Shown here: in pieces, positions 36,752 through 48,190 of the stretch | How positions within the stretch are numbered: position 1 is the first letter of the stretch | Layout: each line of letters begins with the position of its first letter | Made by a program: the position numbers and the translations under genes | The notes under the pieces: generated by a model | Databases searched by the model: none | What the model saw: only the letters and a program-made list of their open reading frames with translations | Told to the model about the DNA's origin: nothing | From: Tupaia tana | Lineage: Eukaryota; Chordata; Mammalia; Scandentia; Tupaiidae | DNA length: 64,000 bases | NCBI GenBank assembly: GCA_026018925.1 | Contig: JAKSZU010000016.1 | Location: 34,715,377 to 34,779,376 of the forward strand | Direction of reading: 5' to 3'

Positions 36752-36992
36752 TGGGGCTGGTCCCTAGTGGTTAAGGGAGTCGGATCCCACATGGCCAAGT
36801 GCGTGGTTCAAATCCTGGCCCCCACAGCTTGAGAAATACACCAGGCATGTGTGCATGTGTGCCCCAAATCATGACAGGATGGGAAAAACGAAGAAGAGAT
36901 TGCAATACGATCACCCCTTGGGGAATGCTTTCTCCCTCTCCCTTCCTCTCTGTATCTTTGGTGAATACACACGCCGTCTGGCAAATAAAAAA
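36752..36992 (+). repeat. SINE-C, old
   Basis: GGGGCTGGTCCCTAGTGG to GTCTGGCAAATAAAAAAAT. Confidence 0.75.
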
Positions 36993-37249
36993 ATAGAGAA
37001 AATGAAAAATACCTTTTTCTCTTTTTTAAGAAGTAATATATTATAGATATAGTTAAAGTACCCCTCCCTCCTCAGGGAAACCATTTCCTTGAAATGGAGG
37101 TGTGCTCATCTTATGAGCATTTCTTTTTTTATTTTTTTGCCATGCATATGAAATCATCCATAAGCTTCTTAGCATCTTTCACACAAAAGGTAAATGTACT
37201 TTGCCCCTTTCTTTTTTACTTAAAATTTAAAAGTCATTTTCTTTTCTTG

Positions 37250-37440
37250 GGCCAGCTGTGGTGGTGCACACTGGTAAGATGGTGCTGTTCTGCAAGCTGA
37301 GGACACATGAGGAGGTCTGGCTTTGCTTCCTGGCCCAACCTAAAAAACTAGGCTGACCTGTAATACCAGTTACTCAAGAGGCTGAGGGAGGAGGATTGTG
37401 ACATAGTGAGACCCTGCATAAAACAAAAACCAGAAAGTAA
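37250..37440 (+). repeat. 7SL/Alu-like monomer, diverged
   Basis: GGGCCAGCTGTGGTGGTGCA, CTGTAATACCAGTTACTCAA, GAGGCTGAGGGAGGAGGATT, AGTGAGACCCTGCAT: the order of 7SL/Alu parts, plus an A-rich tail. Confidence 0.7.
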
Positions 37441-37454
37441 TTTTTGATTTTTTT

Positions 37455-37695
37455 TTTCAGAGAGATTTTTGCTATAGGGCATGTGTGCTTGCCAGAGACA
37501 CATAGAGAGAGAGACAGAAAGTGAAAAATCACTGCCCAAGGGGGATGACCATGCCACAGTCCCTTTGCCTCCATTCTCCTCTTGGGATTTTGGGCACGCA
37601 CGCAGGCACACACACCTGGCATGAGTTTAAAGCTGTTGGGAACGGAACTTGAACTGCAGTCCAGCACCACAACCACTATACTGCTAGCTGGTCCC
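37455..37695 (-). repeat. SINE-A
   Basis: CAGAGAGATTTTTGCTATAGG to CTGCTAGCTGGTCCCC. Confidence 0.88.
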
Positions 37696-37696
37696 C

Positions 37697-37808
37697 AGAC
37701 ACACATAAATATCTGTTATGCCATTATCTGTATTTTTTGTATGTTTGAAATACCTCACAATTAAAAACAAACATTTCTATTTCCTATTTCTCAAAAGAAA
37801 CACATAAA
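37697..37808 (-). repeat. Right arm of the inverted repeat
   Basis: ATACCTCACAATTAAAAACA, TTTCTATTTCCTATTTCTCA; reverse complement of 36421-36531 with about a dozen changes. Confidence 0.7.
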
Positions 37809-37848
37809 GTCCTGAAAGAAAGGTATGTTTAAAGCTATAAAAATATAG

Positions 37849-37986
37849 GGGCCGACAGGTGGCGTGGTGGTTAAGGGCGCTGGACTCCCATATGGCTGAC
37901 CGCAGTTCAAGTCCTGGACCTGACAGCTTGCTTTCTCACTTCCTTTCTTTCTCTCATTCTGTCCCTCTCTGGTAAAATTAAAATAA
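37849..37986 (+). repeat. SINE-B
   Basis: GGGGCCGACAGGTGGCGTGG to TCTGGTAAAATTAAAATAAA. Confidence 0.9.
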
Positions 37987-38250
37987 AGGGGAAGAGCCTA
38001 GGAAATTAGGGGGGGGGAAATGGAGAGGTAAAACACTTGTGGGACACAGATAAGGTCTATTATCTGCTGACAAGGATGTGTATGGTGGTCTCAACTGGGC
38101 TGGACTGAGGTATATATCATGTTGGGTAAAGTCTCTTCACAATCTAAATGATGTATAGTGATTTAATGTATGAATAATAATAAAAGTATATAAATAAAAA
38201 AATTGAAAAAATATTTCAAACTTTTATGTCAAAAAAATTAAAATAAATCG

Positions 38251-38513
38251 GGAACCAGCAGTTAGCATAATGGCTATGTCGCTGGACTCCCACTTAGTCA
38301 ACCGCGGTTCGCGTCCTGGACCCGGTGGCTTAAAACTCACACCGGGTGTGTGTGCGTGCGTGCCCAAGATCCCAAGAGGTGAATGGAGGAGAAGGGATTG
38401 CGGCGTGATCATCCCCCATCGGGGGTGATTTCTCGCTTTCTGTTTCTATGTCTCTGTCTGGCGAGCGCACGCGCCCTATAGTGAAAACCTCTCAAAAAAA
38501 AAAAAAAAAAAAA
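38251..38513 (+). repeat. SINE-A, full length
   Basis: GGGAACCAGCAGTTAGCAT to AGTGAAAACCTCTC and A-tail. Confidence 0.92.
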
Positions 38514-38664
38514 GGCAAGAAAACACGACATGAAACATTGCAATATTTTTTATATTTATTCAGGTTGACACTATATATGTAGTTCATTCCATTAATGAAA
38601 TAACTCATTCTCTTACCATTAGATGTCTTTCACTTTTTTCTCCTGTTGAAAATAGTCCTGAGTG

Positions 38665-38893
38665 CACTAGCCCTTAGTCTAAGGTTAAGGGAATCATATC
38701 CCACATGACTGGCCAGGGCTTGAAAACCACGTGTGTGCAAGCCTGCCTCAAATTCCAACAGGATGGAAAAATGGAGGAGAAGGCATTTCAGGATGACCAT
38801 CGTCCATTACAGAGTGCTTTCTTCCTCTCTTTCTCTGACTCTTGGACCCTCACTCTCGTGAGTGCATATGTCCTTTGGCAATTAACAAAACAA
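38665..38893 (+). repeat. SINE-C, old
   Basis: Worn head (TTAAGGGAATCATATCCCAC), GATGGAAAAATGGAGGAGAA body. Confidence 0.65.
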
Positions 38894-38987
38894 AACAAGA
38901 CCCTGCAGTGAAGATTCATGCACGTGTCCTTCAGAGGTGGGAGTGTTCCATCACAGGTATGTGGGGAGTGATCATATCATTTCTTTT

Positions 38988-39253
38988 TTTTTTTGAAGAG
39001 GTTTTTGCTACAGAGCGAAAGAGGTTTTTGCACTCGCCAGAGAGACAGAGAGAGACAGAGAGACAGAAAGTGAGAAATCACCCTCCGGGGGGGATGGCCA
39101 CGCCACAATCCCTTCTCCAGTCTCCTCTCGGGATCTTGGGCACACACGCACACGCACCCAGTGTGAGTTTTAAGCCACCAGGTTCAGGACTTGAACCACG
39201 GTCGACAACATGGGAGTTCAGCGACACAGCTAGTACGCTAACTGCTGGTCCCG
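38988..39253 (-). repeat. SINE-A with short internal duplication
   Basis: AGAGGTTTTTGC appears twice at the 3' end (38997, 39019). CATATCATTTCTT/CATGTCATTTCTT flank it. Confidence 0.9.
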
Positions 39254-39369
39254 ACCATGTCATTTCTTCTCTGAGCCAGGATACTTTTGCAATGAAAGAA
39301 GAGATAATTAAGAATTCTTTTGTGACAAGTGGCTTAAACTATGATTGCCCCAGGTAAGCCTTCAGAATG

Positions 39370-40330
39370 AGCATCTTCAAATTGGCTTTGCCAGTGTGGT
39401 TACCACAATTTGCCCAACTACTAGTTACATGCAAGAATTCTTATTTCTTCACATCCTCACCAAGCCTTGCTGTTGTCAAACTTAGGCATTTTGCCAAGCT
39501 AATGTGTGTAAGATGGCATCTCAGTAGCATATCAATTCTTTTTAACCATTTTATTTTCTCTGTAAATTGCTTATTTATATCCTTTGCTTAATTTTTTTTT
39601 TTTCCTGTTGGTTTATCTTTTTCTCACTGGTTTGAAGAACTGTATCAGGTTGTACTGGACACAAATCTTTTGCTACATGAGTTGCAACTATCTTCTATCT
39701 GTGGTTTACATTCCCATTTTGTTTGTTTATGTCTTTTGTCTTATTAAAGTTATTTATTTATTTATTTATTTATTTATTGGAGAGGTTTTTGCTATAGGGC
39801 ATGTGTACTCGCCAGAAAGACAGAGAGAGACAGAGAGGCAGAATGCGAGAAATCACCTTCCAGGGAAGATGGCCAAGCCGCAATCCCTTCTCCTCCATTC
39901 TCCCCTCGAGCTCTTGGGCACGCACGCACACGTGCCCAGTGTGAGTTTAAGCCACTGGGTCCGGGACTCGAACCGTGGTTGACTACATGGGAGTCCAGTG
40001 ACATAGGCATTACACCAACTGCTGGTCCTGAAAGTTTTTTATTTTAATGAAGTCAAATTGATCAATATATTCCTAATTTATGCTTTGTGCCTTTTGTGTC
40101 TTGTGTAAGAAGTCCTTCCCTATCAATTTCTCCTATGTTATTGTCACATTTCTGTTTTTCACACTTAAGTAACTTAAACTAATTTTTGTGTGTGATATGA
40201 GGTAGAAAGCAAATTTTATCTTTTTTCATGTAGTAAACATTTGACTCAATAAAATTTATTGAATGAGTCCTTCCTTCAATCCATTCATCTATAGTATGTT
40301 TTCTTTTGAATCCCAGGCTCCCTCATGTAA
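39370..40330 (-). mobile_element. L1M 3' region, antisense
   Basis: Antisense L1 phrases such as AAGATGGCATCTCAGTAGC and TTTAATGAAGTCAAATTGAT, split by SINE-A 39779-40028. Confidence 0.65.
39779..40028 (-). repeat. SINE-A
   Basis: (TTTA)n tail at 39747-39777 in place of a plain T-run; TTAAAGTT/TGAAAGTTTT near both ends. Confidence 0.9.
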
Positions 40331-40377
40331 GTGAATCTATTTCTGTGGGCTCTCTCCTATATGTCATACATATTTTT

Positions 40378-40541
40378 TTAAGAATTATTTTATTTAACTT
40401 TATTTATTTATTTAATTTGACTGGAGAAAGACAGGTGAGGGGTGGGGGGAGTGAGAAAATAAGCTGCCAAGCCTGGGACTTGAACCACGGTTGGTCATGT
40501 GGGAATCCAGCACCTTTAACCACCATGCCACCTGCCAGCCC
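40378..40541 (-). repeat. SINE-B
   Basis: TATTTAATTTGACTGGAGAA to GCCACCTGCCAGCCC. Confidence 0.88.
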
Positions 40542-40882
40542 TATACATATATATCATATTTTAAAACTGTTTAAATTATAGCTTTGTTATCTGGAAGGCA
40601 ATCTAACCTTTTAAGACATCTTGGTTCATGACGGGTGGGGAATTCCTAAATACACACTTTTTAAAATAGCCGTCACATCAGTTTTAAAACTAACAAAAAC
40701 ATTACAATTTTATCTTTTTCCTTTATAATCTTATAAAATGACACTTATTTCAAAAACCCTATGTGATGGTTAACTCAAAAGTTACTATCTTGGGTTTGGT
40801 AACCAGTAAATATTTGCTAAATGAATAATAAAACTTTTGTTAATATCACAGAGATTCTTACATCAGATTCAAAAGATAATTG

Positions 40883-41517
<635 letters not shown>

Positions 41518-41530
41518 TAAATAAAAATCT

Positions 41531-42060
41531 AAAAAAAAAGATAATTGGAAACTAACATATAATAAGAAGAGATTAACATAGAAACCATTAAGTAGATTAC
41601 TACTCAGTGACTCAGTGAATATCGGTTTAGAAGATAATGAACTTAGATCTTTTCATCCTATACATTGCAACAAATTCCAGATGGGTCAAAGATTTAATAA
41701 CAGAACAGAAATACACACACTCATACTCTGGCCCTTGGTGGGGAAATATATGCTGAATATTGAAGAAAAAGGAAATACTTTTAGGGAATGTATTTCTGAA
41801 TATATGAAAACTTAAGAAAATTCTTCTGTAAGAAAAAATTGAAGTTTGAACAACAGATTGGAGGAAAAGACATTACCGTATAAGCAAAGGATAAGCAAAT
41901 GCTTGCGTAACGCACATACGCACATGAATACATATACTGTATGTGATGCTATGTGATCTATACTCTCATCTAGATGATACTTTGTCAAAGAAGAAATAGG
42001 AAGAAAATACAAACATACAGCACATGTGGTCACGAGAAAACATAGCATACAAAATCTATT
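41531..42060 (+). mobile_element. Possible L1 ORF2 3' fragment
   Basis: The phrase AATTCCAGATGGGTCAAAGA at 41672 is typical of the L1 ORF2 end; the flanks are too diverged to be sure. Confidence 0.45.
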
Positions 42061-42614
42061 ACACTTACTAGAAAATACAGAAAACTTGTAGAGAAATTCA
42101 AGAGTCTAATTTTGGTAGACAAGTAAGCAAAAAAGATATAAGCAGGCTTAAAATTTCATTCCCTAGGCTTGGGGCTCTGAATTCCCAGGAGTTTCGGATT
42201 CCCTTGGATATTGTTCAACATCTCTGAAATACAGGGCTGAAAATAAGATTGGGGTCATCAGCGAGGCCTAGTGAGAGTGCAAAATGTCCTCTCTCTGTTA
42301 GTTCTTATCTGTTTCCAGATTGAAGATTCCTGGTATTTTTACTTTTGAGCCCAAATTGACCTCTACATTTATGTGCAGGACAGGTGAGGAAGGAATCTCC
42401 TGACAAGGTTACAACTTTGGCAAAGTTAAACCTTCTGAACTTTGGAAATGACTTCGGAAGGGGAAAAACAAAACAAAATAAACCCCCAAAACTCCAGTAT
42501 TGGATAGTAGAGTAATTCGAGGAAAAAGGCCTTCATTTCTTCCAGGCCATGTCTCATCTTCCACCTGCTAAAAGATTCTTAGGTGAACACTGGATTGACC
42601 CTGTCTTCCTGACC
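42061..42614. other. Unassigned DNA upstream of ASB13
   Basis: No gene, repeat or motif that I can support. Confidence 0.45.
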
Positions 42615-42844
42615 CGCACCGCCCCCAGGACCAGCCCCTAAACTGGTGGTTAAAGGAAATGGATCCCACATGGTGGTCAGATCCCACCGGGAGGTGTCCA
42701 AAATCCCAAAGGTTGGAGAACAGAGAAGGGATTGTGTCCTTCCCATGCCCCACTAGGGGGTGCTCCCTGCCCAGCTCTGATAAGTGTACAGTTCCTCCCT
42801 CTGGCAACTTGAAAAACATAAAAATCTCTGCAAAGAGAAGGCCT

Positions 42845-42845
<1 letters not shown>
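42615..42845 (+). repeat. SINE-C, old
   Basis: AGGACCAGCCCCTAAACTGG, GAGAAGGGATTGTGTC, CACTAGGGGGTGCTCC; followed by a T-run (42846-42872). Confidence 0.7.
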
Positions 42846-42876
<31 letters not shown>

Positions 42877-43024
42877 ATACGTGAGCAATTTGAAATTTAA
42901 GATTTACCTTAAAGCACTGAAAGAATGAGGGATTATGAACACCAGTTCTCCTAGAAGATTTCTTGAAAGTAAACCACCAAACTTTGGTGCTTTCCTGGGC
43001 ATGGTCAATGCAAAGGATAGGAGT

Positions 43025-43368
43025 GGGTTTTGGGAGCGGGACATGTGTTTTGGATACAGATACATGGACACATGCTTGCATAGAACACACATTTGCACAT
43101 GGATACGTTTTACACAAGGACAGATGCTTACATAGGTCACATATTTTGCATGTGGGCACATGCTTTGCACAAAGACACGTGGGCACGTGCTTGCACAGGA
43201 TGTCTTTTTCACATGGGCACACTGGCACATGTTTACACACGGATACGTACTTGGGCAGACACATGGTCACACGGACACATACTTACACACAAATGTATGT
43301 TTTGCACAAGGACGCAAGGACATTTGCTTACATAGGACACGATTTGCACAAACAAGCATACACACTCC
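43025..43368. repeat. Diverged ACACATG-rich tandem repeat array
   Basis: Short units built around ACACATG, TTGCACA and GGACACAT recur irregularly over about 340 bp, with period roughly 20-25 nt and many point changes. Open frames across it are rich in Cys, His and Thr only because of this repetition. It abuts the ASB13 CpG island. Confidence 0.7.
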
Positions 43369-43468
43369 TCAGCGACCCGGCGAAGCGCGGCGAAAACGGA
43401 GTGGGGAAACGGGGACCGCGTCCAGCACTGGCCGGTGTACCAGGAACCGCGCCAGGACGGCGACAGGA

Positions 43469-43484
43469 ACTACAAGTCCCGGCA
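43469..43484 (+). promoter_or_regulatory. Candidate ZNF143/THAP11 (SBS-type) site
   Basis: The 16 bases ACTACAAGTCCCGGCA match the ACTACANNTCCCAGCA promoter motif except for one position. That motif is known to bind ZNF143 and THAP11 near transcription starts. It sits 114 bp upstream of the ASB13 start codon inside the CpG island. Binding is inferred. Confidence 0.6.
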
Positions 43485-43597
43485 CTCGGCCACCTCCGGC
43501 CGACGCGCGGCGGGCGCAGTTGGCCCCGCCCAGCGACCCTGGTCCTAGCGCCGAGAGTCACCCGGCGCGGGGCTGGGGCACCCGGCAGCCGAGCTGC

Positions 43598-43640
43598 ATG
43601 GAGCCCCAGGCTGCCGAAGGCTGCTACCTGGGCGACGTGG
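43598..43640 (+). CDS. ASB13: ASB13 coding exon 1 (codons 1-14 plus one base)
   Basis: The start codon lies in a CpG island. The peptide begins MEPQAAEGCYLGDVG, close to the known ASB13 N-terminus. The exon ends with a lone G of a glycine codon at 43640, followed by the donor GTATGTG at 43641. This leaves phase 1, which exon 2 completes with GT. No signal peptide or membrane segment is seen; the protein should be cytosolic. Intron 1 is 13.5 kb and full of repeats. Confidence 0.93.
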
Positions 43641-44080
43641 GTATGTGCGGGGCGCTGCGGCTGCGGCTGCCGGGGGCGCGGGGCAGAGAGTGGAGATCTG
43701 AGAAAGGGGGAGACTGCCGGAGCCGACTCTTGGGGATAGAAAGGCGCATCTTAAGGCCTTCGACCCAGGGGTGGTGACTTATCCAGTTCGAGGTTGTTGC
43801 TGGGGTGTTTGGGTGGGTAGGTTGCGGTTGGAGCAGGAGTCAGGTGACCCAAGCATCTCAGACCCGGCTCTCGTGCTGGGCACGCGCGCTGCAGGGCTTG
43901 TCAGCCGAATGACGCACCAGGTGTGCAGTTTCAAAACCGCAGATCTGCTGGGACGCTGCGCACAATGAGGAAGTCACCGGGTTGGTGAGGGGCCACCCAC
44001 GGGACCCGTTAGTTGGGCATCCCTGGCACCAGTCCGCTGTGGGGCTCCCACACGCCCTGTGGGGCAGTGGCGCAGTGTCC

Positions 44081-45424
44081 TGAGCATCCTACTTATACAT
44101 GCCTGCTGTGACGCCAGAATGAGGACATCGTGGTTCTGTGAAAAATGTGACCTCGAGTCTACACGCGGGCTTCAGTACCACATGGGCGACCCACAAATAA
44201 AATAGATAGATTTGAGGGCAAGGGACATTCTTTGGGAACTCGAACTTCTTCCAGCCTATGTAATAATAATATGGCAATGAAATGAATGGTGAAAGCACTT
44301 GGAAAGCCTGGAAAGAAAAAAAAAAAAAAACTCTAAGGTATTTTTACACTGGTAAAAACAGGGCAAATAAAAGCTAAAAACCTTAAGAGTAAATTTAACT
44401 GAAGAAGAAATTGCAGTCATAGTAAGGCAAAGCTGACTTTGCAAGACAACCACTTTCCATATGCTCAAAGGCAGTTTAATAAGCTTCTGTTTTTACTTGG
44501 CATTCCTTCCAGGCAAGCACGAGAATTTGACCCAGACAGTGTGCCCTGTATTTGATTTGCTCCATTGAATAAGCATGGCCACCTCGCCACTGACACCTAC
44601 TTAAATATTTTATTATTTTTTGTTCAGTAACAGCTTCAGTAACACAGCATTACTTTTGAGTATGCTTCCTGCATAGTCCATTAAGGAATGTATTTGTGGA
44701 AGAAATGCACACTCAAACTGCTGGATGCACAGACTCTAAGGTTCAACTATTTCCGACATTGTCATTATTTTATTTAATATATTTCTCAAAAAATATGTCC
44801 GGCTGACATTTTTTACTCCCGACCGAATGAATAAGCTGAATGTGTTGGATCCAAAACAACACTGCTCTCCCAGAAGTCGAGGCAGACCACAGGAGCGTTA
44901 CCCTGTTTTAACAATCTGACCTCAAATTCTATGTATGTGGTGTACCCCCACCAAAGCATTTAGATTTTCTGTGTTTTCACAGTATACTATCTCGTAGAGG
45001 TAGAAGTTACAGTCTCACGATACGGCTTTTTCAGTAAGTACAAAGATTTTAGGGTGAGCCACACTCTAAAAGGAATCCAATGTTTATAACTTAGCAAACG
45101 TAAGACAAATAATTATTGATCTGAGGTCTATTGGCAAAGTTGGAAAAGCAGTTCCTATATTCAGCCCCCATAGGCGAGAGCTTCTGACTTGGAAGGAAGG
45201 AGCAGACGAAAGATGAAAAATGGTTATACAGAGATTTAAGTTTCTAACCAAGACAGCTGCTAATTGTTAGTTATTCTCAGCCAAGGATTCTAAACACAGG
45301 TCTTTGTTCTCTGGGGTGTTCAGAACCTTTAGGGGGAGGTAGGGTGAGAAAAAGGAGAGACAGCTCCTGGGCTAAGGATAGAGCCAGTAAGCTGCCAAGT
45401 TTTATGCGATACCTAGCTTCAGCC
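44081..45424. other. ASB13 intron 1, repeat-poor stretch
   Basis: Unusually free of SINEs for this window, as expected near a promoter; no element recognised. Confidence 0.5.
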
Positions 45425-45520
45425 CTTCAAAAGCTGCAAGATAGTCACCATTATTGATCATTTAGAGATGAAACTGAGGTCACACGGCTGGAAAATAGCA
45501 AAGCTGAGTTGAAAAGCAGG
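45425..45520 (+). repeat. MIR fragment
   Basis: MIR core: ATGAAACTGAGGTCACACGG followed by AGCAAAGCTGAGTTGAAAAG. Confidence 0.6.
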
Positions 45521-45789
45521 TGTTCTTTCGGTCATTTTTGGGTTGTTGCTTGTTTTACCCTAAAAGTCTCATGCCGTTCCTATCAAATATTCAACTGTAG
45601 CACATTTTGCTTATCTGTTCACCCATCAATGGATACTTGGATTGTATCCACACTTTAGGTATCGTGAATGATGAAGGCTAGTGGCTCTTTTAAACAGAAT
45701 TTATAGAAGTGATCAGAGAATTTTGATTCTCTGGTTCTCCCATGAGCAGTCTAGGCTCAGGTTACTCATAGGTTAAAAACTGTGAGAAC

Positions 45790-45825
45790 TTTTTTTTTTG
45801 CCAGAGGGCACATGAGCTTACCAGG

Positions 45826-45865
<40 letters not shown>

Positions 45866-46032
45866 CCTCTATGGGGAGTGATCATGCTTCAATCCCTTCT
45901 CTAATATCCGTCTTCTCAGGATTTTGGGCACACACACATACAGCATGATTCTCAAGTCTCCCGGTCTGGGACCCAGACCACACAGTGGGTCATGTGGGAT
46001 CCAGGTCCTTTATCCACCAGGACTGGCCCCCT
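45790..46032 (-). repeat. SINE-C with (GA)n
   Basis: TTGCCAGAGGGCACATGAGC, a GA run at 45830-45861, ending CACCAGGACTGGCCCC. Confidence 0.75.
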
Positions 46033-46869
46033 GAAAAAACTTTTTAAGTCTGTGCCCTGTGATCTGCTCGTTGGCTTCTTAGCTTTTACCAAACCTGCAA
46101 TTAAAAATGGCCTTTTCTACCTGCTGAAATGAACAAATGCCCAGAAGAATAGAATACAGCTAGTTTACCTGTTCTATCATGACTGTGACCAAACAGTATA
46201 TTTTCAAGTATAAGCAAAGACAGATGCGTCCCATTACAAAATAAAGCAGATGTCTTCATGGTCAGGTTGTTTTGGACCTCAGTCAAAGGTGCCTGTTGAG
46301 TCAAATATCTAAGGGCTTTCTTTCTTGGTCGAAGTTTCACTCTACTAGCTGTTTCATTGCATAGTTCTAGAGGACAGAATTATAGGGAGGCTTTAATGCT
46401 TATGTCATATTCCATCTATTGGACCCTGTGCAATTTCATAAATGGTGGTCTGCCAGGGATATGGAGTCAGAGGTGGATGAATTCTATCCACCTGTGCAGA
46501 AATATCAAGGATCGCCCAGAACCCACTGGAAAAGACTACAGAAAGAAAATTTTTAAGGATGCAGATCTGAACTTACCTGTACTTCTTGTCCGTATAGAAA
46601 ACAAAACAAAACAGAACAGTGAAATGCATTGGAAGATGTTTGCAACTGGTCAAGCTTCAAGAATTTGACTTTGATGGGTTGGAAAGGCAAAGCTAGAAGT
46701 ACTAACTAGTGGCTATTTGGGCTGGAGTATATTTAATATGTTTATTAAGAACTAGATCCAAGAATCCCCATGATGTTGAATGGCTCTAAGGGATGTTTGG
46801 TTTTTCACTGAATCAGGAAATGTACCTCATGTCCAGGTGGGTTAGTTCGGAGGAACGGGATGCATCATA
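46033..46869. other. ASB13 intron 1, unassigned
   Basis: No feature recognised. Confidence 0.45.
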
Positions 46870-47035
46870 TGGACACTCATCTGTGAGCTTGGAGCACTGG
46901 GAAGAGGACTAGCTTTGGAATCAGAGATTCCATGCTGTGTGGTCTTAAGCAAGACTTTTGCTGTACTTTGTTTTTCTAAAATGGGTTAAATGAGAGCTTA
47001 TAAAGGACTTCTGGTTAGCTTTTAAAATATAATTT
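46870..47035 (+). repeat. MIR
   Basis: MIR order: AGCTTTGGAATCAGAGATTC, TGTGTGGTCTTAAGCAAGAC, TTCTAAAATGGGTTAAATGA. Confidence 0.65.
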
Positions 47036-47038
47036 TTG

Positions 47039-47550
47039 GGGTCTGCCAGTGGTATGTTGGTTAAGGCAGCTGTATCCCACATGACTGACTACATGGTTTG
47101 AATCCCAGACCTGGTGACTTGAAAAACACACCAGGCATGTGTACCCAAAATCCTTTTTTTTTTTTTTTTTTGGAGAGGTTTTTGCTATAGGGCGCGTGCG
47201 CTCGCCAGAAAGACAGAGAGAGACAGAGAGACAGAAAGCGAGAAATCACCCCCACGGGGGATGGCCACACCGCAATCCCTTCTCCTCCATTCTCCTCTCG
47301 GGATCTTGGGCACGCACGCACATGCGCCCAGTGTGAGTTTAAGCCACTGGGTCCGGGACTTGAACCGACTACGTGGGAGTCCAGCGACATAGCCATTACG
47401 CTAACGGCTGGTCCCTGCCCAAAATCCTAAAGGAGAAACGGAGAAGGGATTGTGGCATGACCATCTCCCACGGGGGAGAGGTTTTTTCTCACTTCTCTGT
47501 CTCTGCTTCTCTCCACTGAGTGCATATGCCTGCTAGCAAATTAAAAAATA
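47039..47550 (+). repeat. SINE-C, split by SINE-A
   Basis: Halves 47039-47152 and 47417-47550 meet at CCCAAAATCCT. Confidence 0.85.
47153..47416 (-). repeat. SINE-A, full length
   Basis: Head has lost part of its B box (GAACCGACTACG); CCCAAAATCC duplicated. Confidence 0.92.
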
Positions 47551-47704
47551 TATGTACTTTTCATGGATATAACATGTAAGTAGCTTGAATAAGTCTAATA
47601 GACCCATAAGACATATGAAAAATTTCTGTCTTTTTCTAACCTTTGCTTACACTTCCCTAATTTCCCTTCCCAGAGGCAACTATTTTTTTTAAACCGATTT
47701 CGTT

Positions 47705-47866
47705 TTTTTTAATTTAAATTATTTATTGTTATTATTTTTTAATTTAACCAAAGAGAGACAGAGAGAGAGGGAAGGTGAGAAAGCAAGCTGCCAGGTCTGG
47801 TACCCAAACTGTGGTCAACCATGTGGGAATGTCCAGCACTTTAACCACCACACCACCTGCTGGTCC
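47705..47866 (-). repeat. SINE-B
   Basis: TTTTTAATTTAACCAAAGAG to CCACCTGCTGGTCCC. Confidence 0.88.
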
Positions 47867-48033
47867 CAGCACTATTATTATTCTTTTTCTTTGGGGGAAA
47901 AAATGGAGACACCAATAGGGTAGTAATCAGGACATTCTTTAAGGAGTTGAGAGATACTCAGAATGGAAAGTGTATCTAAGAAAGGAATTCAAAGAGGACT
48001 TGTTAACAAACAAATAGAAAAGCCTATTTATGG

Positions 48034-48190
48034 GAGCCAGCAGGTGGCTTGGTGGTTAAGGGTGCTGGACTCTCACATGGCTGATCATGGTTTGAAGTCC
48101 TGGACCTGGCGGCTTGTACTCTAGCCCTCTGGTAAAATTAAAATAAATAAATAAATAAATAAATAAAGTTAAATAAAATAATTATTTGAA
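48034..48190 (+). repeat. SINE-B
   Basis: GGAGCCAGCAGGTGGCTTGG, (AAAT)n; AAAAGCCTATTTATGG duplicated. Confidence 0.92.

Larger units (their letters stand above)
43370..44080 (+). promoter_or_regulatory. CpG island promoter of ASB13
   Basis: This is the only long GC-rich, CpG-dense stretch in the window. It spans the start codon and the 5' end of intron 1 in otherwise AT-rich DNA. No TATA box is seen in the right position. A GC box (GGCCCCGCCC at 43522-43531) and an ACTACAAGTCCC motif lie within 130 bp upstream of the start codon. The transcription start probably falls between them and 43598. Confidence 0.85.

Noticed and set aside
42677..43270. 197-codon minus-strand Cys-rich frame
   Set aside because: Antisense of the same tandem array; composition only.
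42963..43739. 258-codon open frame, Cys/His/Thr-rich, running into the CpG island
   Set aside because: Its N-terminal half is the tandem array and the rest is GC-rich promoter with few stops; no domain, and it overlaps the ASB13 start in another frame.
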